Source: Aquitalea pelogenes (GTDB taxonomy: Bacteria > Pseudomonadota > Gammaproteobacteria > Burkholderiales > Chromobacteriaceae). From it: DNA of 64,000 nucleotides. Where the stretch lies: positions 1 through 64,000 of the forward strand of contig NZ_LNQV01000009.1 of the NCBI RefSeq assembly GCF_001515305.1, in the 5' to 3' direction. A program made the translations under genes and the position numbers. The notes under the pieces are model-generated. The model did not search any database, was not told where the DNA came from, and was given only the letters and a program-made list of their open reading frames with translations. The first letter of the stretch is position 1; every line of letters begins with the position of its first letter. This document shows, piece by piece, positions 1-8,299 of the stretch.

Positions 1-888
1 CGCTTCGGCGGCAGGCTCAGCGACGACGAACGGGGTGTGCGAGGGGGCATCCGGCACGCTCAAGGACGGTGCAGCCGGTGACTCGGCCAGTGAGGGAAGC
101 GCTGCCGCCTGGACGGTAGTCTCGGCTACGCTGCCTGCCTCGCCGATGCGCGCCAGACGGCCGGTGAGGCCATCCAGCCAGCCCAGTGGCGGAGGTGGCG
201 TCAGTCCGGGCGCACGCTCGCGGATGATGCGGCTTTCCACCAGCACGAATACCACGCACAGCAGCGGCACCACCACTTGCAAGGCCGGGGCCTGGGTATT
301 CACCCAGTCCTGCACCAGCGGGTCGCTCACCGCCAGCTGCCCGGCCACCCAGGCCAGCAGGCTGGCACCCAATGGCAGCAGCAGCGGGTAATCATTCAGC
401 AGACGGGCAATCAGCAGGCTGCCGTACATCAACAAGGGCACGCTGAACAGCAAGCCCAGAATCAGGTACAGCACACTGCCCTGCGCGGCGGCGGCCAGCG
501 CCACCACATTGTCCAGACTCAGTACCAGGTCAGCCATCACCACCACCGACACCGCCGACCACAGCTGACGGCTATCCCCGGCATTGCCGGGCAGGCTGTC
601 GGCTTCTTCATCGCCCAGCAACAGCTTGATGGCAATGCTGATCAGCAAGCCCGCGCCCAGCAGCTTGAGCAGCGGCACTTGCAGCAGGAAGCCCACCACC
701 GTGGTAAGCAGCACCCGCAGCAAAATGGCAAACCCGGTGCCCAGCAACACGGCCTTGCGCATCAGTTGCGGCGGCAGTGATCGGCAGGCCACCGCAATGA
801 CCAGCGCATTGTCGCCACTCAGAATCAGGTCCAGCATGAACACTTGCAGTGTCATGCCCAGTGCCTGCATCAAACCATCCAGCTCCAT
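1..888 (-). CDS. TerC/YjbE-family integral membrane protein (C-terminus outside window)
   Basis: The frame is open from the ATG at 888 to base 1 (296 codons), so the 3' end is missing. The protein is hydrophobic with an internal repeat: an acidic motif D-LILSGDN at residues 20-27 recurs as D-LVLSLDN at 120-127, the pattern of the TerC fold. TerC-family proteins of the Alx/YkoY group export Mn2+ or affect metal loading of secreted enzymes; that role here is by family only. The last 60 or so residues are a Pro/Ala/Ser-rich tail after the last membrane segment, longer than in typical members. It starts 33 bases after the NRAMP-like gene and is probably in the same operon, pairing a metal importer-type and an exporter-type protein. 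A GGAAAGG ribosome site precedes the ATG. Confidence 0.85.
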   Translation of the reverse strand, partial: MELDGLMQALGMTLQVFMLDLILSGDNALVIAVACRSLPPQLMRKAVLLGTGFAILLRVLLTTVVGFLLQVPLLKLLGAGLLISIAIKLLLGDEEADSLPGNAGDSRQLWSAVSVVVMADLVLSLDNVVALAAAAQGSVLYLILGLLFSVPLLMYGSLLIARLLNDYPLLLPLGASLLAWVAGQLAVSDPLVQDWVNTQAPALQVVVPLLCVVFVLVESRIIRERAPGLTPPPPLGWLDGLTGRLARIGEAGSVAETTVQAAALPSLAESPAAPSLSVPDAPSHTPFVVAEPAAEA

Positions 889-921
889 CACACCCTTTCC
901 ATTGCAATCGGGCCTGCCGCC

Positions 922-2184
922 TCAGGCAGACAGCGCACCGGTGATACCGGCAAACAGGCCCAGCCCACCGGCCAGCACAAACAGCCCCGCCACCAGCACG
1001 GCATACGGCCCTTGCAGACGCAAACCGGCGGGCAGCTCACTGCGTGCCAGCCGGTACAGAAAACACAACACCAGCGGTAACAACAGCGCATTGAGCACCC
1101 CGGTGGCAATCGACAGCCGCACCAGGCTGGGGCTGATGGCCACCACGGCAGCGGCCAGCAGCAGCATCAGGGCGAAGGCTGCATAAAACCAGGGGGCTGC
1201 ACGCGGATGTTCGGCCAGCGCATGATGCCGCCCGCCCAGCTCACCCAACGCCCAGGCGGCGGACAGGCATACCACGATGGTGGCCACCAGCGCACCGCCA
1301 CTCAATGCCAGCGCAAACAGCAGCCGCCCGGCTACCGGCCCCAGCGCCGCGCCAAAGGCGGTGGCCAGCTCCGGGATGGTATCCAGCAATACCGCGCCAT
1401 GCCCGGCAAACACCGAAGCCGCGGCAATCAGCACGGCGGCGGTGATCAGCTGGCACAGCACGGCCCCCAGCATGGTGTCCATGCGTGCAGCGCGCAGGTC
1501 GGCCAGGTTCAGTCCCTTGTCGATCAGTGCGGACTGTTGATAGAACACGGTCCACGGCATCACGCTGCTGCCCAGGTTTGCCGCCAGCAAATACAGGTAA
1601 CTGCTGTCGTGCAAGGGTAGCTGCAATAACTGCTGGCGAATGTGGGACCACTGCGGCCAGGCGCGCCAGGCCATCCACAGGAAGGCCAGCTCGGCCACCC
1701 CCAGCAGCATGGCCATGCGTTCCACTTGGCGGTAACTGCCACTGGCCACCATCAGGAAAATCAACAGCGCCAGCACCGCGACGCTCTGCCATACCGGCAC
1801 GCCGTACAACTGCGCCACGCCGGACAGGCCGCTCATTTCGGTAAGCAGCGCGCCAAAGCAGCTGAGTATCAAGGCCGCAGTGGACAGCCGCGCCCAGCCA
1901 CGGCCAAAGCGCTGCAGCACCAGTTCGCCATAGCCCTTGCCGCTGGACAGTGCCAGCCGCACCGTCAGCTCCTGCACCATGAACAACAGCGGAATGATGA
2001 GAAACTGCAGCAGCAGCAAGCGATAGCCCCATTGCGCACCGCTTTGCGCTGCGGTCAGCACGCTGCCGGCATCGGTATCAGCCAGCATCACCACCAGCCC
2101 CGGCCCCAGGGTGGCGGCCAGCCTTTGCAGGCGGCCAAGCTGTAGTGGTGCAAGCGTGCGCAAAGTGCTGGCCAGCTGGCTCAT
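922..2184 (-). CDS. NRAMP-like divalent metal transporter, atypical motif clade
   Basis: A 420-residue protein with about 11 membrane segments, related to NRAMP (SLC11) proton-coupled Mn2+/Fe2+ transporters. The TM1 motif, DPGN in classical MntH, reads DTDAGS at residues 36-41. The TM6 motif MPH reads MPW at 209-211, followed by FYQQSA. The metal-ligand Asp and Met appear kept while the Asn is not. This suggests a divergent clade, possibly with different metal selectivity or coupling (NRAMP-related Mg2+ transporters also lack parts of the canonical site). Its ATG overlaps the hflC stop by four bases (ATGA), so it is translationally coupled to hflC. The TerC gene follows. Not simply MntH; the substrate is unknown. 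Confidence 0.85.
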   Translation of the reverse strand: MSQLASTLRTLAPLQLGRLQRLAATLGPGLVVMLADTDAGSVLTAAQSGAQWGYRLLLLQFLIIPLLFMVQELTVRLALSSGKGYGELVLQRFGRGWARLSTAALILSCFGALLTEMSGLSGVAQLYGVPVWQSVAVLALLIFLMVASGSYRQVERMAMLLGVAELAFLWMAWRAWPQWSHIRQQLLQLPLHDSSYLYLLAANLGSSVMPWTVFYQQSALIDKGLNLADLRAARMDTMLGAVLCQLITAAVLIAAASVFAGHGAVLLDTIPELATAFGAALGPVAGRLLFALALSGGALVATIVVCLSAAWALGELGGRHHALAEHPRAAPWFYAAFALMLLLAAAVVAISPSLVRLSIATGVLNALLLPLVLCFLYRLARSELPAGLRLQGPYAVLVAGLFVLAGGLGLFAGITGALSA

Positions 2185-3061
2185 GGTTTGCTGCTGGCCG
2201 GGCCGTTGCGGAAGTCATGCAGCAAGGCGGAATCCGGCGTCAGCAACAGTGTAGGGGCCGAGTCCGACAGCGCCTGACGGTAAGTCTGCAAGGAGCGGTA
2301 GAACTTGTAGAACTTGGGGTCCTTGCTGAAAGCTGCCGCCAGGATGCGGTTGGCCTGGGCATCGCCCTCGCCGTGGATGATGGCGCTCTGTCGCTGGGCT
2401 TCGGACAAGATGACCGTGCGTTCGCCTTCGGCCTTGGCCTGGATTTCCTGCGCCCATTGCGCGCCTTGCGCCCGCAGCTCCTTGGCCTCCTGCTGACGTG
2501 CCGACTTCATGCGGTCGTAAATGGCCTGGCTGGTTTCCAGCGGCAGGTCGGCACGGTGCAGGCGCACTTCGGTAACTTCAATGCCCAGCGTGCCGGCGCG
2601 GGTGGCGGTTTCCTGCTGGATCTGCTGCACGATGCGGGTGCGTTCCCCGGACAGCAAGGCCTTGAGCGGCACCTTGCCCAGCTCGCGCCGCAGCGAGGTG
2701 CTCACCAGCTGGGTCAGCTGCAGGCGCGCCTGATCCTCGGTACGCAGCGCCTGATAAAAACGCAGCGGGTTGGCAATGCGGTAGCGGGTATAGGTTTCCA
2801 CTTCCACCCGTTTTTCATCGCCCAGGATGATCTGCTCCGGCGGCGCGCCAGCGTTTGCAGGCGCACATCATAAAACTGCAGGCTGTCCACCAGCGGCAGC
2901 TTGAACTTGAGGCCGGGCTCGGCATCCACCTCGATCGGTGCGCCAAGACGGATGATCAGGCCCTTTTGCCCCTCGCTGAGGGTGTAGAAGGAAGACGACA
3001 GCAGCCACACGGCCGCCAGTGCGGCCACAATGCCCGCACCCTTGTAGGAAGTAGCCATCAA
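2181..3061 (-). pseudogene. hflC: hflC-like SPFH protein, interrupted by a one-base deletion
   Basis: HflC partners HflK in a membrane complex that surrounds and modulates the FtsH protease. The gene reads correctly from the ATG at 3061 (signal anchor, LSEGQKGLIIRLGAP) to the LQTLA segment near 2848. It then needs a frame change to resume at PEQIILGDEKRVEVE near 2840 and runs normally to the stop at 2181. The span is 881 bases, one short of a multiple of three; adding one base in the GC-rich stretch 2841-2848 restores 293 residues, a normal HflC length. Both halves are well conserved (ERTVILSEAQRQ, GEGDAQANRI, FSKDPKFYKFYRSL). This may be a sequencing error rather than a dead gene. It overlaps hflK and the transporter gene by four bases each. 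Confidence 0.8.
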
Positions 3062-4161
3062 CGCGTCTCCTTGGCAGGCTTGGCCTTGTCTTTGTCCTGC
3101 AACTGCAACAGCGGCAGCACGCCGCCATTACCGCCCTTGCCGGAGGAATCCACCACCACCTTGCTGGCCTTCTTCAGCACTTCGTCCATGCTGTCCAGAT
3201 ACAGCCGCCAGGCGGTGACATCCTTGGCCTGGGCATAGCTCTGGTACACCGAATCAAAACGCTTGGCTTCGCCCTGCGCCAGGTTCACCACCTGGCTCTG
3301 ATAGGCCTGCGCTTCCTGCAGGATGCGCGCTGCATCGCCACGCGCCTTGGGCAGGATGTCATTGCTGTAAGCCTGGGCTTCGTTGCGGGCGCGCTCCTGG
3401 TCGGCACGGGCGCGCTGCACATCGTTGAAGGCATCGATGACCGCGGCCGGCGGGTCTACCCGCTGCAGTTGCACCTGGGTGACGATGATGCCGCTTTGTG
3501 CCTGGTCCAGCCGGGTTTGCAGCAACTCACGGGTTTCATCGGCCACCTGCTGGCGACGGTTGGACATTACCGCCTGAATCGGCGTGCGCGACACCACCTC
3601 GCGCATGGCGCTTTCCGCCGCAATGCGCAGCGAAGTTTCCGGGTTGTTCACCTTGAACAAAAACTGCCCGGCATCCTTGATGCGCCAGAACACCACGCCA
3701 TCGGCCTCGACAATGTTTTCGTCACCGGTCAGCATCTGCTTGTCGCGCGGGTCGGTGGATTCGCCCGTCACTCCGTCGTACAGGTTGGACAGTTTCAGTT
3801 GCTTGATCTGGGTAACCTTGGGCAGCAGCACGGTTTCAATCGGCCACGGCAGGTGGTAATGCAAACCGGCTTGCGTGGTATCCACCCAGCGGCCCAGGCG
3901 CAGCACCACGCCCTGCTCGTCCGGCTGTACCTTGTAAATGCCGGCCATGATCCAGCCGGTGGCCAGCAGGCCGCCCAGCAGCAGCAAGCCCTTGCCGCGC
4001 ATGCCCATTACATCCAGATAATAATCCACCCGCTGCGCCCAGCTGATACGCGGCGCGCCCTGTGTTGCCGCTTGACCGGCTTCGTCTTGTTGCACTGCTT
4101 TGCCTTTCTTGTTGCGGGCCCGCCCCGCACTTGCCGACTGCCGTGTTGCTGCTTGCTTCAC
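3058..4161 (-). CDS. hflK: HflK, FtsH-modulating SPFH protein
   Basis: A 367-residue single-pass inner-membrane protein: a charged cytoplasmic N-terminus, one membrane helix at about 56-75, then a periplasmic SPFH/band-7 domain and a coiled region (QERARNEAQAYSNDILPKARGDA). It lacks the long Gly-rich N-terminus of the usual beta/gammaproteobacterial HflK. The segments MLTGDENIVEADGVVFWRIKDAG and AESAMREVV resemble alphaproteobacterial HflK as I recall it. The start is GTG at 4161 with a weak ribosome site. The downstream hflC overlaps by four bases. The usual hfq-hflX-hflK-hflC context is absent; metal transporters follow instead, so this may be a second copy. Confidence 0.88.
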   Translation of the reverse strand: MKQAATRQSASAGRARNKKGKAVQQDEAGQAATQGAPRISWAQRVDYYLDVMGMRGKGLLLLGGLLATGWIMAGIYKVQPDEQGVVLRLGRWVDTTQAGLHYHLPWPIETVLLPKVTQIKQLKLSNLYDGVTGESTDPRDKQMLTGDENIVEADGVVFWRIKDAGQFLFKVNNPETSLRIAAESAMREVVSRTPIQAVMSNRRQQVADETRELLQTRLDQAQSGIIVTQVQLQRVDPPAAVIDAFNDVQRARADQERARNEAQAYSNDILPKARGDAARILQEAQAYQSQVVNLAQGEAKRFDSVYQSYAQAKDVTAWRLYLDSMDEVLKKASKVVVDSSGKGGNGGVLPLLQLQDKDKAKPAKETR

Positions 4162-4221
4162 CCCGAATGTCTACAACGCAGCATGGTTATTAGAGGATGA
4201 CAGCGCCTATTCTTGCCACGT

Positions 4222-4788
4222 CTACAACCAGGTGCTGATGGCCAGGCCGATGCCGCCCAGGGCCGAAACCAGGGATAGCGACAGCAGCCAGCGCCGCTGC
4301 GTCAGCACCGTGATGGATGCCATGGCAACCGCAATCTGGATCAGCGTCATCGCCAGTGCCATGCGCTCGTGCGGGCGCAGCACCTGTTCGGACTCCTCGC
4401 TCAGGCGACGCGACTCTTCCTGCAAGGCCTGGGCTTTTTTCAATTGCTCGGCCTGCTGGGTTTGCTGCTTTTGCAAGTCTGCCTGGAAACGGGCTTTCTG
4501 CGCCGGGTCGGTCACCAGTACCAGCGCCAGCTGGTCCAGATGCGCTTTGGTGGATTTGGCCTGATAGTAGCCCCAGGCGTCCGAGGCCTCGGACTGCTTG
4601 AGAATGCTCTGGTTTTTCAGGAACAGGGCTTCATTCTGCTTGGCCCCGCTCTGGTAGCTGAATACCGCGCCAATGGTGGCCAGAATTGCCGTCAGCAGCG
4701 CAATCTTCTGTGCCAGCTGGCCTTTTTCCGCTTCTTCTTCCAGCAGTTTTTCATGCAAACCCGCGATTTCGTATTCTTCTTCCGCCAT
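4222..4788 (-). CDS. DUF4337 membrane protein
   Basis: A 188-residue protein with an acidic N-terminus, a membrane helix at about residues 28-45 (ALLTAILATIGAVFSYQSG), a central Gln/Lys/Glu-rich coiled coil (about 95-140) and two C-terminal membrane helices. The pattern and the QNEALFLKNQ...ASDAWGYYQAKSTK segment fit DUF4337, a family of unknown function often found singly. It lies 60 bases upstream of hflK on the same strand and may share its transcript; the short gap shows no terminator. No biochemical role can be assigned. Confidence 0.85.
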   Translation of the reverse strand: MAEEEYEIAGLHEKLLEEEAEKGQLAQKIALLTAILATIGAVFSYQSGAKQNEALFLKNQSILKQSEASDAWGYYQAKSTKAHLDQLALVLVTDPAQKARFQADLQKQQTQQAEQLKKAQALQEESRRLSEESEQVLRPHERMALAMTLIQIAVAMASITVLTQRRWLLSLSLVSALGGIGLAISTWL

Positions 4789-4990
4789 TACCCACTCCCT
4801 GTTCGCCCGGCTGTCGCCTTGCAGCCAGCCGTTTTATTCCGCAAGCATGGCCGGCATGCTCGCGCGCGAACCCCTGTCAATCAAGTGGGTTTGTGTGCAG
4901 TTTTTGTATCAGCCGCTGCGTGCCTGCAAGCAGCCCAGGCCAGCGCTGCAGGGATACACAAGCGACTACCCAGCCAGAGAAAAGCCGGTT

Positions 4991-4996
4991 ACAATG
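4991..4996 (+). promoter_or_regulatory. -10 element of the tRNA-Gly promoter
   Basis: TACAAT sits 10 bases before the tRNA 5' end and is followed by a C-rich discriminator (GCACCCC), typical of stable-RNA promoters under stringent control. No good -35 hexamer is visible at 17 bases. Confidence 0.55.
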
Positions 4997-5006
4997 CACC
5001 CCTTCG

Positions 5007-5079
5007 CGGGCGTCGTATAATGGTAATACCCAAGCTTCCCAAGCTTGTGCCGTGGGTTCGATTCCCATCGCCCGCTCCA
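5007..5079 (+). tRNA. tRNA-Gly, anticodon CCC
   Basis: The acceptor stem GCGGGCG pairs with CGCCCGC, and the terminal CCA is encoded. The D arm (GTATAATGGTAAT) and T arm (GGGTTCGATTCCC) are standard. The anticodon stem CAAGC/GCTTG closes a TTCCCAA loop, giving anticodon CCC, which reads GGG codons. It closely resembles the E. coli tRNA-Gly(TCC) apart from the loop. A terminator follows 37 bases later, so it appears to be a single-gene unit. Confidence 0.95.
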
Positions 5080-5115
5080 CACCGGATTCCTGTAGATTCT
5101 TGATCTGCCAAAGAA

Positions 5116-5145
5116 AAAGCCAACCTTCACCGGTTGGCTTTTTTC
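5116..5145 (+). terminator. Rho-independent terminator after tRNA-Gly
   Basis: Stem AAAGCCAACC (5116-5125) and GGTTGGCTTT (5132-5141) with a six-base loop, then a T run. The A run on the left also makes it usable for the speD operon arriving on the minus strand. It is nearly identical to the hairpin at 20425. Confidence 0.85.
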
Positions 5146-5249
5146 TTGTCTGGTCGATATCTGGTCTGCGTGGGACAAAGCGGCTATTGCGTCATACGGC
5201 TGGCGCTCGGTCCCGGTCAGAATGCCGCCATACTCAGCACCGCATGCCT

Positions 5250-5627
5250 TCACCTTGCCCTGTCACTGCCGGTGACCGGAGCCATGATGCCTCGCGACAG
5301 GCAACGCTGCTCGATGCGGCCAGCCTCGAATGCCTGCTGCAGCACAGCCAGCGCGGCTTGATGGGCAGCACTGCCGCACAAGAACAGATCCACTGCGGCG
5401 TAGCCGTGCTCGGGCCAGGTGTGAATGCTGATATGTGATTCCGCCAGCAGCAAAACGCCGGTAACACCCAGGCCGGGACCAAAGTGATGAAAGTGACCAG
5501 CCAGTACATGGGCACCGGCTGCTGCTGCAGCAGCATGCAGTGTGTGTTCCACATGCTGCGGATCCGCCAACAGCATGGCCGCACAGTCGTACAGGTCGGC
5601 CAGCAAATGTTCGCCCAGATGCCTCAT
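5250..5627 (-). CDS. speD: S-adenosylmethionine decarboxylase proenzyme (SpeH/class 1B type)
   Basis: A 125-residue pyruvoyl enzyme precursor that makes decarboxylated AdoMet, the aminopropyl donor for spermidine-type polyamines. The self-cleavage site is in LAESHISIHTWPEHG: Ser64 should become the pyruvoyl group, with His69 and Cys84 (DLFLCG) as the conserved processing and catalytic residues. The short length is that of the small Thermotoga/Bacillus class, not the long E. coli SpeD. Its ATG overlaps the stop of the DUF4178 gene (ATGA), so it is translationally coupled as the last gene of the left arm. Pairing with the aminopropyltransferase encoded divergently at 8767 gives both steps of aminopropylation. 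Confidence 0.93.
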   Translation of the reverse strand: MRHLGEHLLADLYDCAAMLLADPQHVEHTLHAAAAAAGAHVLAGHFHHFGPGLGVTGVLLLAESHISIHTWPEHGYAAVDLFLCGSAAHQAALAVLQQAFEAGRIEQRCLSRGIMAPVTGSDRAR

Positions 5628-7234
5628 TTGTGGCCACCGGAGAAACCACCACCGTGGCCACCGCCACTACCGCCACTACCGCTACGGTAACTGCCGTCAT
5701 CGCCCATGATGGACAGGTTCATCAGGGTGGCAATCAGGATGATGACGATGCAGTAGGCCAGATAAAAAACCGGCCGCATCGCTTGCCGTTTTTCTCCAAG
5801 CGGGGCATACACTATGAGCAGTGCAAAAATAATGATGCACAGGGTCAAGAAAATCTCACTGCTCAGAAACAGTATCGGCACATTGATGGCCAGCAATACG
5901 ATGATGGCCAGCTTTGCCATCGACTTGATGGTGCTATCAAGCGGCGGCACCTGTCGGGAGGCGATGTCGCGGCCGAACCAGCGCGTCATGTCCTGCGGGC
6001 TGACCTCGCGACTGCACGACCAGGTGATCTCGTGCTTGCTCTGTTCGCGGGCCAGCCGCTCCTTGCAGTTTTCGAATTCGCTGATCTGCACCACATCGCC
6101 GATGGCGGCCCGCCACGGGAAAGCACCGGCGGCATAGCTGATGCGGGCCGCGTACTCGGGATAGCACGGTGAATAGCTGCGCTTGCCGCGCATCACGTAT
6201 TGCGGTGTCACGCTGTCCACCCATACGTCCATCAGCGTGCCCAGATACCAGCCGTCACTGGTTTCCGTCAGCCAGCGAAAACCCAGGTCAATGTTGTACA
6301 GCAGGTATTCGTTCCAGCTGCTGTTGCGGTTGCGCACTTCTTCCCAGCGCAAGGTACCGATCAGCGTCCATTCCTTGCCGTCTATGGTGGCGACATCGCC
6401 CTGCTGCAGGGTAAAGGCGGGGGTCTTGCCTGCTTGCTGGTGGCGGGCAATGACTTCGGCCTGCTCGCCACGAATGTCCACTTCACTGTGGCAGGACGGG
6501 CAGTGCAGGTGGGTGGCCGTACCCGCGCGGTAATCGAGGCCGGCACCGCATTGCGGGCAGGCCAGCTGTTGCACGCTGCCCTTGAGCTTGCCGGTGGCGG
6601 TCTGGATCATGCGTTCGTCACGCAGACGCTGCATGTTCAGTTGCTTGAGGGTGACAGCATCGCCCAGATACAAGGCAGGCTGTGCCGGGTTCGCGGAGTA
6701 GTCCAGGGTCAGGAAGCGGCCACCGCTGCGGGCATCGGCCACCGGTGCGCCATAGCCCGCTCCGACCTTGAATGGCAGCTCGCCTTCGCCAGCAACGCAA
6801 CGGGCCTGACGAATGTCGCTGAAAGTATAAAGCGTGCCCTTGTACTCCCAGCACAGCCCGGGGTGCAGACTGTCGAATGCCGGCGGAGCGGGTGGCAGGG
6901 TCTGTGGCAGGGTCAGCACATACTGGCCGACACTTTCGGATAGCCAGCCACTGCTGCCGTCATCAAACAGCAGATGCCATTCGTTCCACATGCCGGCATC
7001 GTAGGCCAGCTGGATGCGACCAACGACAGTAAACTGGCGACCTTTCCAGATGCCGCTGCTGGCAATCTGCAGCGGCGAGTAATCGTCCAGCAATGCAGCC
7101 ATCTTGCCGATGTCGCGCACGCTGTCGGCATCACGCAGCAGTGTGCTCTGGCAATAGGGGCAGACCGCCAGCACCGAGGTGGTGGCGTGAAAGCGGACTT
7201 CGGCACCGCAGGCAGGACAGGCTACGCGATACAT
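5624..7234 (-). CDS. Zinc-ribbon DUF4178 tandem protein with membrane tail
   Basis: A 536-residue protein built as a duplicated unit: a CxxC...CxxC zinc ribbon (about residues 6-29) and a DUF4178 domain (WKGRQFTVVGRIQL), then a second ribbon (CPQCGAGLDY...CPSC, about 222-245) and a second DUF4178 domain. About three membrane helices follow near 435-510, then a Gly/Ser/His-rich tail. Function unknown; the family recurs beside AdoMet decarboxylase, SPFH and DUF350 genes. The first base of its ATG is the last base of the SPFH gene's TGA stop, and its own stop overlaps speD. This tight coupling argues that the products act together at the membrane. Confidence 0.85.
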   Translation of the reverse strand: MYRVACPACGAEVRFHATTSVLAVCPYCQSTLLRDADSVRDIGKMAALLDDYSPLQIASSGIWKGRQFTVVGRIQLAYDAGMWNEWHLLFDDGSSGWLSESVGQYVLTLPQTLPPAPPAFDSLHPGLCWEYKGTLYTFSDIRQARCVAGEGELPFKVGAGYGAPVADARSGGRFLTLDYSANPAQPALYLGDAVTLKQLNMQRLRDERMIQTATGKLKGSVQQLACPQCGAGLDYRAGTATHLHCPSCHSEVDIRGEQAEVIARHQQAGKTPAFTLQQGDVATIDGKEWTLIGTLRWEEVRNRNSSWNEYLLYNIDLGFRWLTETSDGWYLGTLMDVWVDSVTPQYVMRGKRSYSPCYPEYAARISYAAGAFPWRAAIGDVVQISEFENCKERLAREQSKHEITWSCSREVSPQDMTRWFGRDIASRQVPPLDSTIKSMAKLAIIVLLAINVPILFLSSEIFLTLCIIIFALLIVYAPLGEKRQAMRPVFYLAYCIVIILIATLMNLSIMGDDGSYRSGSGGSGGGHGGGFSGGHK

Positions 7235-8247
7235 CAGCCCACCAGTTTTTTCAGGATGTCAGCCTTGGCCGTGTCGTAGTCGACCTGGGTGATCAGGCCT
7301 GCGTCCAGCAGGCCTTTGAGCTGGGCCAGTTTGGCTTGCGGGCTGTCCGCGGCATCGACGGCAGGTGGAGCAGTGACAGGGGTGGCCATACTTTGCTGGA
7401 TGGCCTGTCCCATCGCCTGCCCCACACCCAGCCCAGCTGACAGCGTGGCCCCCAAACCGGCCAACCCGCCTTCATTCTGTGCAGCCAGCGGAATGGCTTC
7501 GGCTGCCTGGTAGCGGGTGTACTGGTTAAGGTCGCCGGCCATGCCCATGGCAATGCGCTTGTCGATGGCGTGTTGCAGCTCTTCCGGCAGGGAGATGTTT
7601 TCGATGGCAAAGTTGTCCAGCGCCAGGCCGTAACGGGCAAAGGTGGGCGTCAATCCCTGTTGCAAGGTGCTGGCCATCAGGCCCTGATTGGCGGCCATAT
7701 CCAGAAAGGGGACAGCACTGCCACCCAGTACGCGGGCCATGTCGGCCACCATCTGGTTGCGCAGCTGCTGCTCCATATCGTCCACGGTATAGCGTTCGCG
7801 GGTGCCGCTCACCTCGGTGTAGAACAACTTGGGGTCGGTGATGCGGTAGCTGTAGATGCCGAAGGCACGCAGGCGCACCATGCCGAAGTCCTTGTCGCGC
7901 AGCGTCACCGGCTGAGGTGTGCCCCATTTGCGGCCCAGTTGCAGCCGGGTGCTGAAGAACACCAGGTCGGACTTGAAAGGCGACTCGAACAGTTTGTCCC
8001 AGTTTTTCAGGTAGGTCAGTACCGGCAAGGTCTGGGTGTTGAGCGTGTACATGCCGGGGCCGAACACGTCGGCAATCCGGCCTTCGTTGATGAACACCGC
8101 CATCTGCGATTCGCGCACCGTCAGGCTGGCACCGTACTGGATTTCGTTATCCTGCATCGGATAGCGCCAGGCCAGCACGCCGTCGCCCTCCTCCTGCCAT
8201 TCCAGGATGTCGATGAACTGCTTCTTGATGAAGGAAAACAGGCTCAT
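7234..8247 (-). CDS. SPFH-domain protein with C-terminal SHOCT domain
   Basis: A 337-residue protein of the YdjI/virion-core-like SPFH group. It starts MSLFSFIKKQFIDILEW, has no clear membrane helix, and carries the SPFH/band-7 domain over about residues 30-230. A Gly/Ala-rich linker (about 255-290) leads to a short C-terminal oligomerisation domain (SHOCT, about 302-337: KLAQLKGLLDAGLIT...KADILKKL). Such proteins form membrane-associated scaffolds. It is the second gene of the left arm, 52 bases after DUF350, and shares one base with the DUF4178 gene. It is distinct from HflK/HflC, making three SPFH proteins within 6 kb. Confidence 0.88.
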   Translation of the reverse strand: MSLFSFIKKQFIDILEWQEEGDGVLAWRYPMQDNEIQYGASLTVRESQMAVFINEGRIADVFGPGMYTLNTQTLPVLTYLKNWDKLFESPFKSDLVFFSTRLQLGRKWGTPQPVTLRDKDFGMVRLRAFGIYSYRITDPKLFYTEVSGTRERYTVDDMEQQLRNQMVADMARVLGGSAVPFLDMAANQGLMASTLQQGLTPTFARYGLALDNFAIENISLPEELQHAIDKRIAMGMAGDLNQYTRYQAAEAIPLAAQNEGGLAGLGATLSAGLGVGQAMGQAIQQSMATPVTAPPAVDAADSPQAKLAQLKGLLDAGLITQVDYDTAKADILKKLVG

Positions 8248-8299
8248 GGCGTAAGGCTCCGGTTAATGGCGGCCGGGCAGGCCACCGCAGGGTGGAAGA

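Noticed and set aside
4162-4221. Manganese (yybP-ykoY) riboswitch for the TerC/NRAMP operon
   Set aside because: The 60-base gap before hflK is too short and shows no such structure, and TerC itself has only 33 bases upstream.
5007-5079. tRNA-Gly as the attachment site of a genomic island covering the polyamine cluster
   Set aside because: No integrase or phage gene and no repeat of the tRNA 3' end was seen downstream, and base composition does not change clearly.
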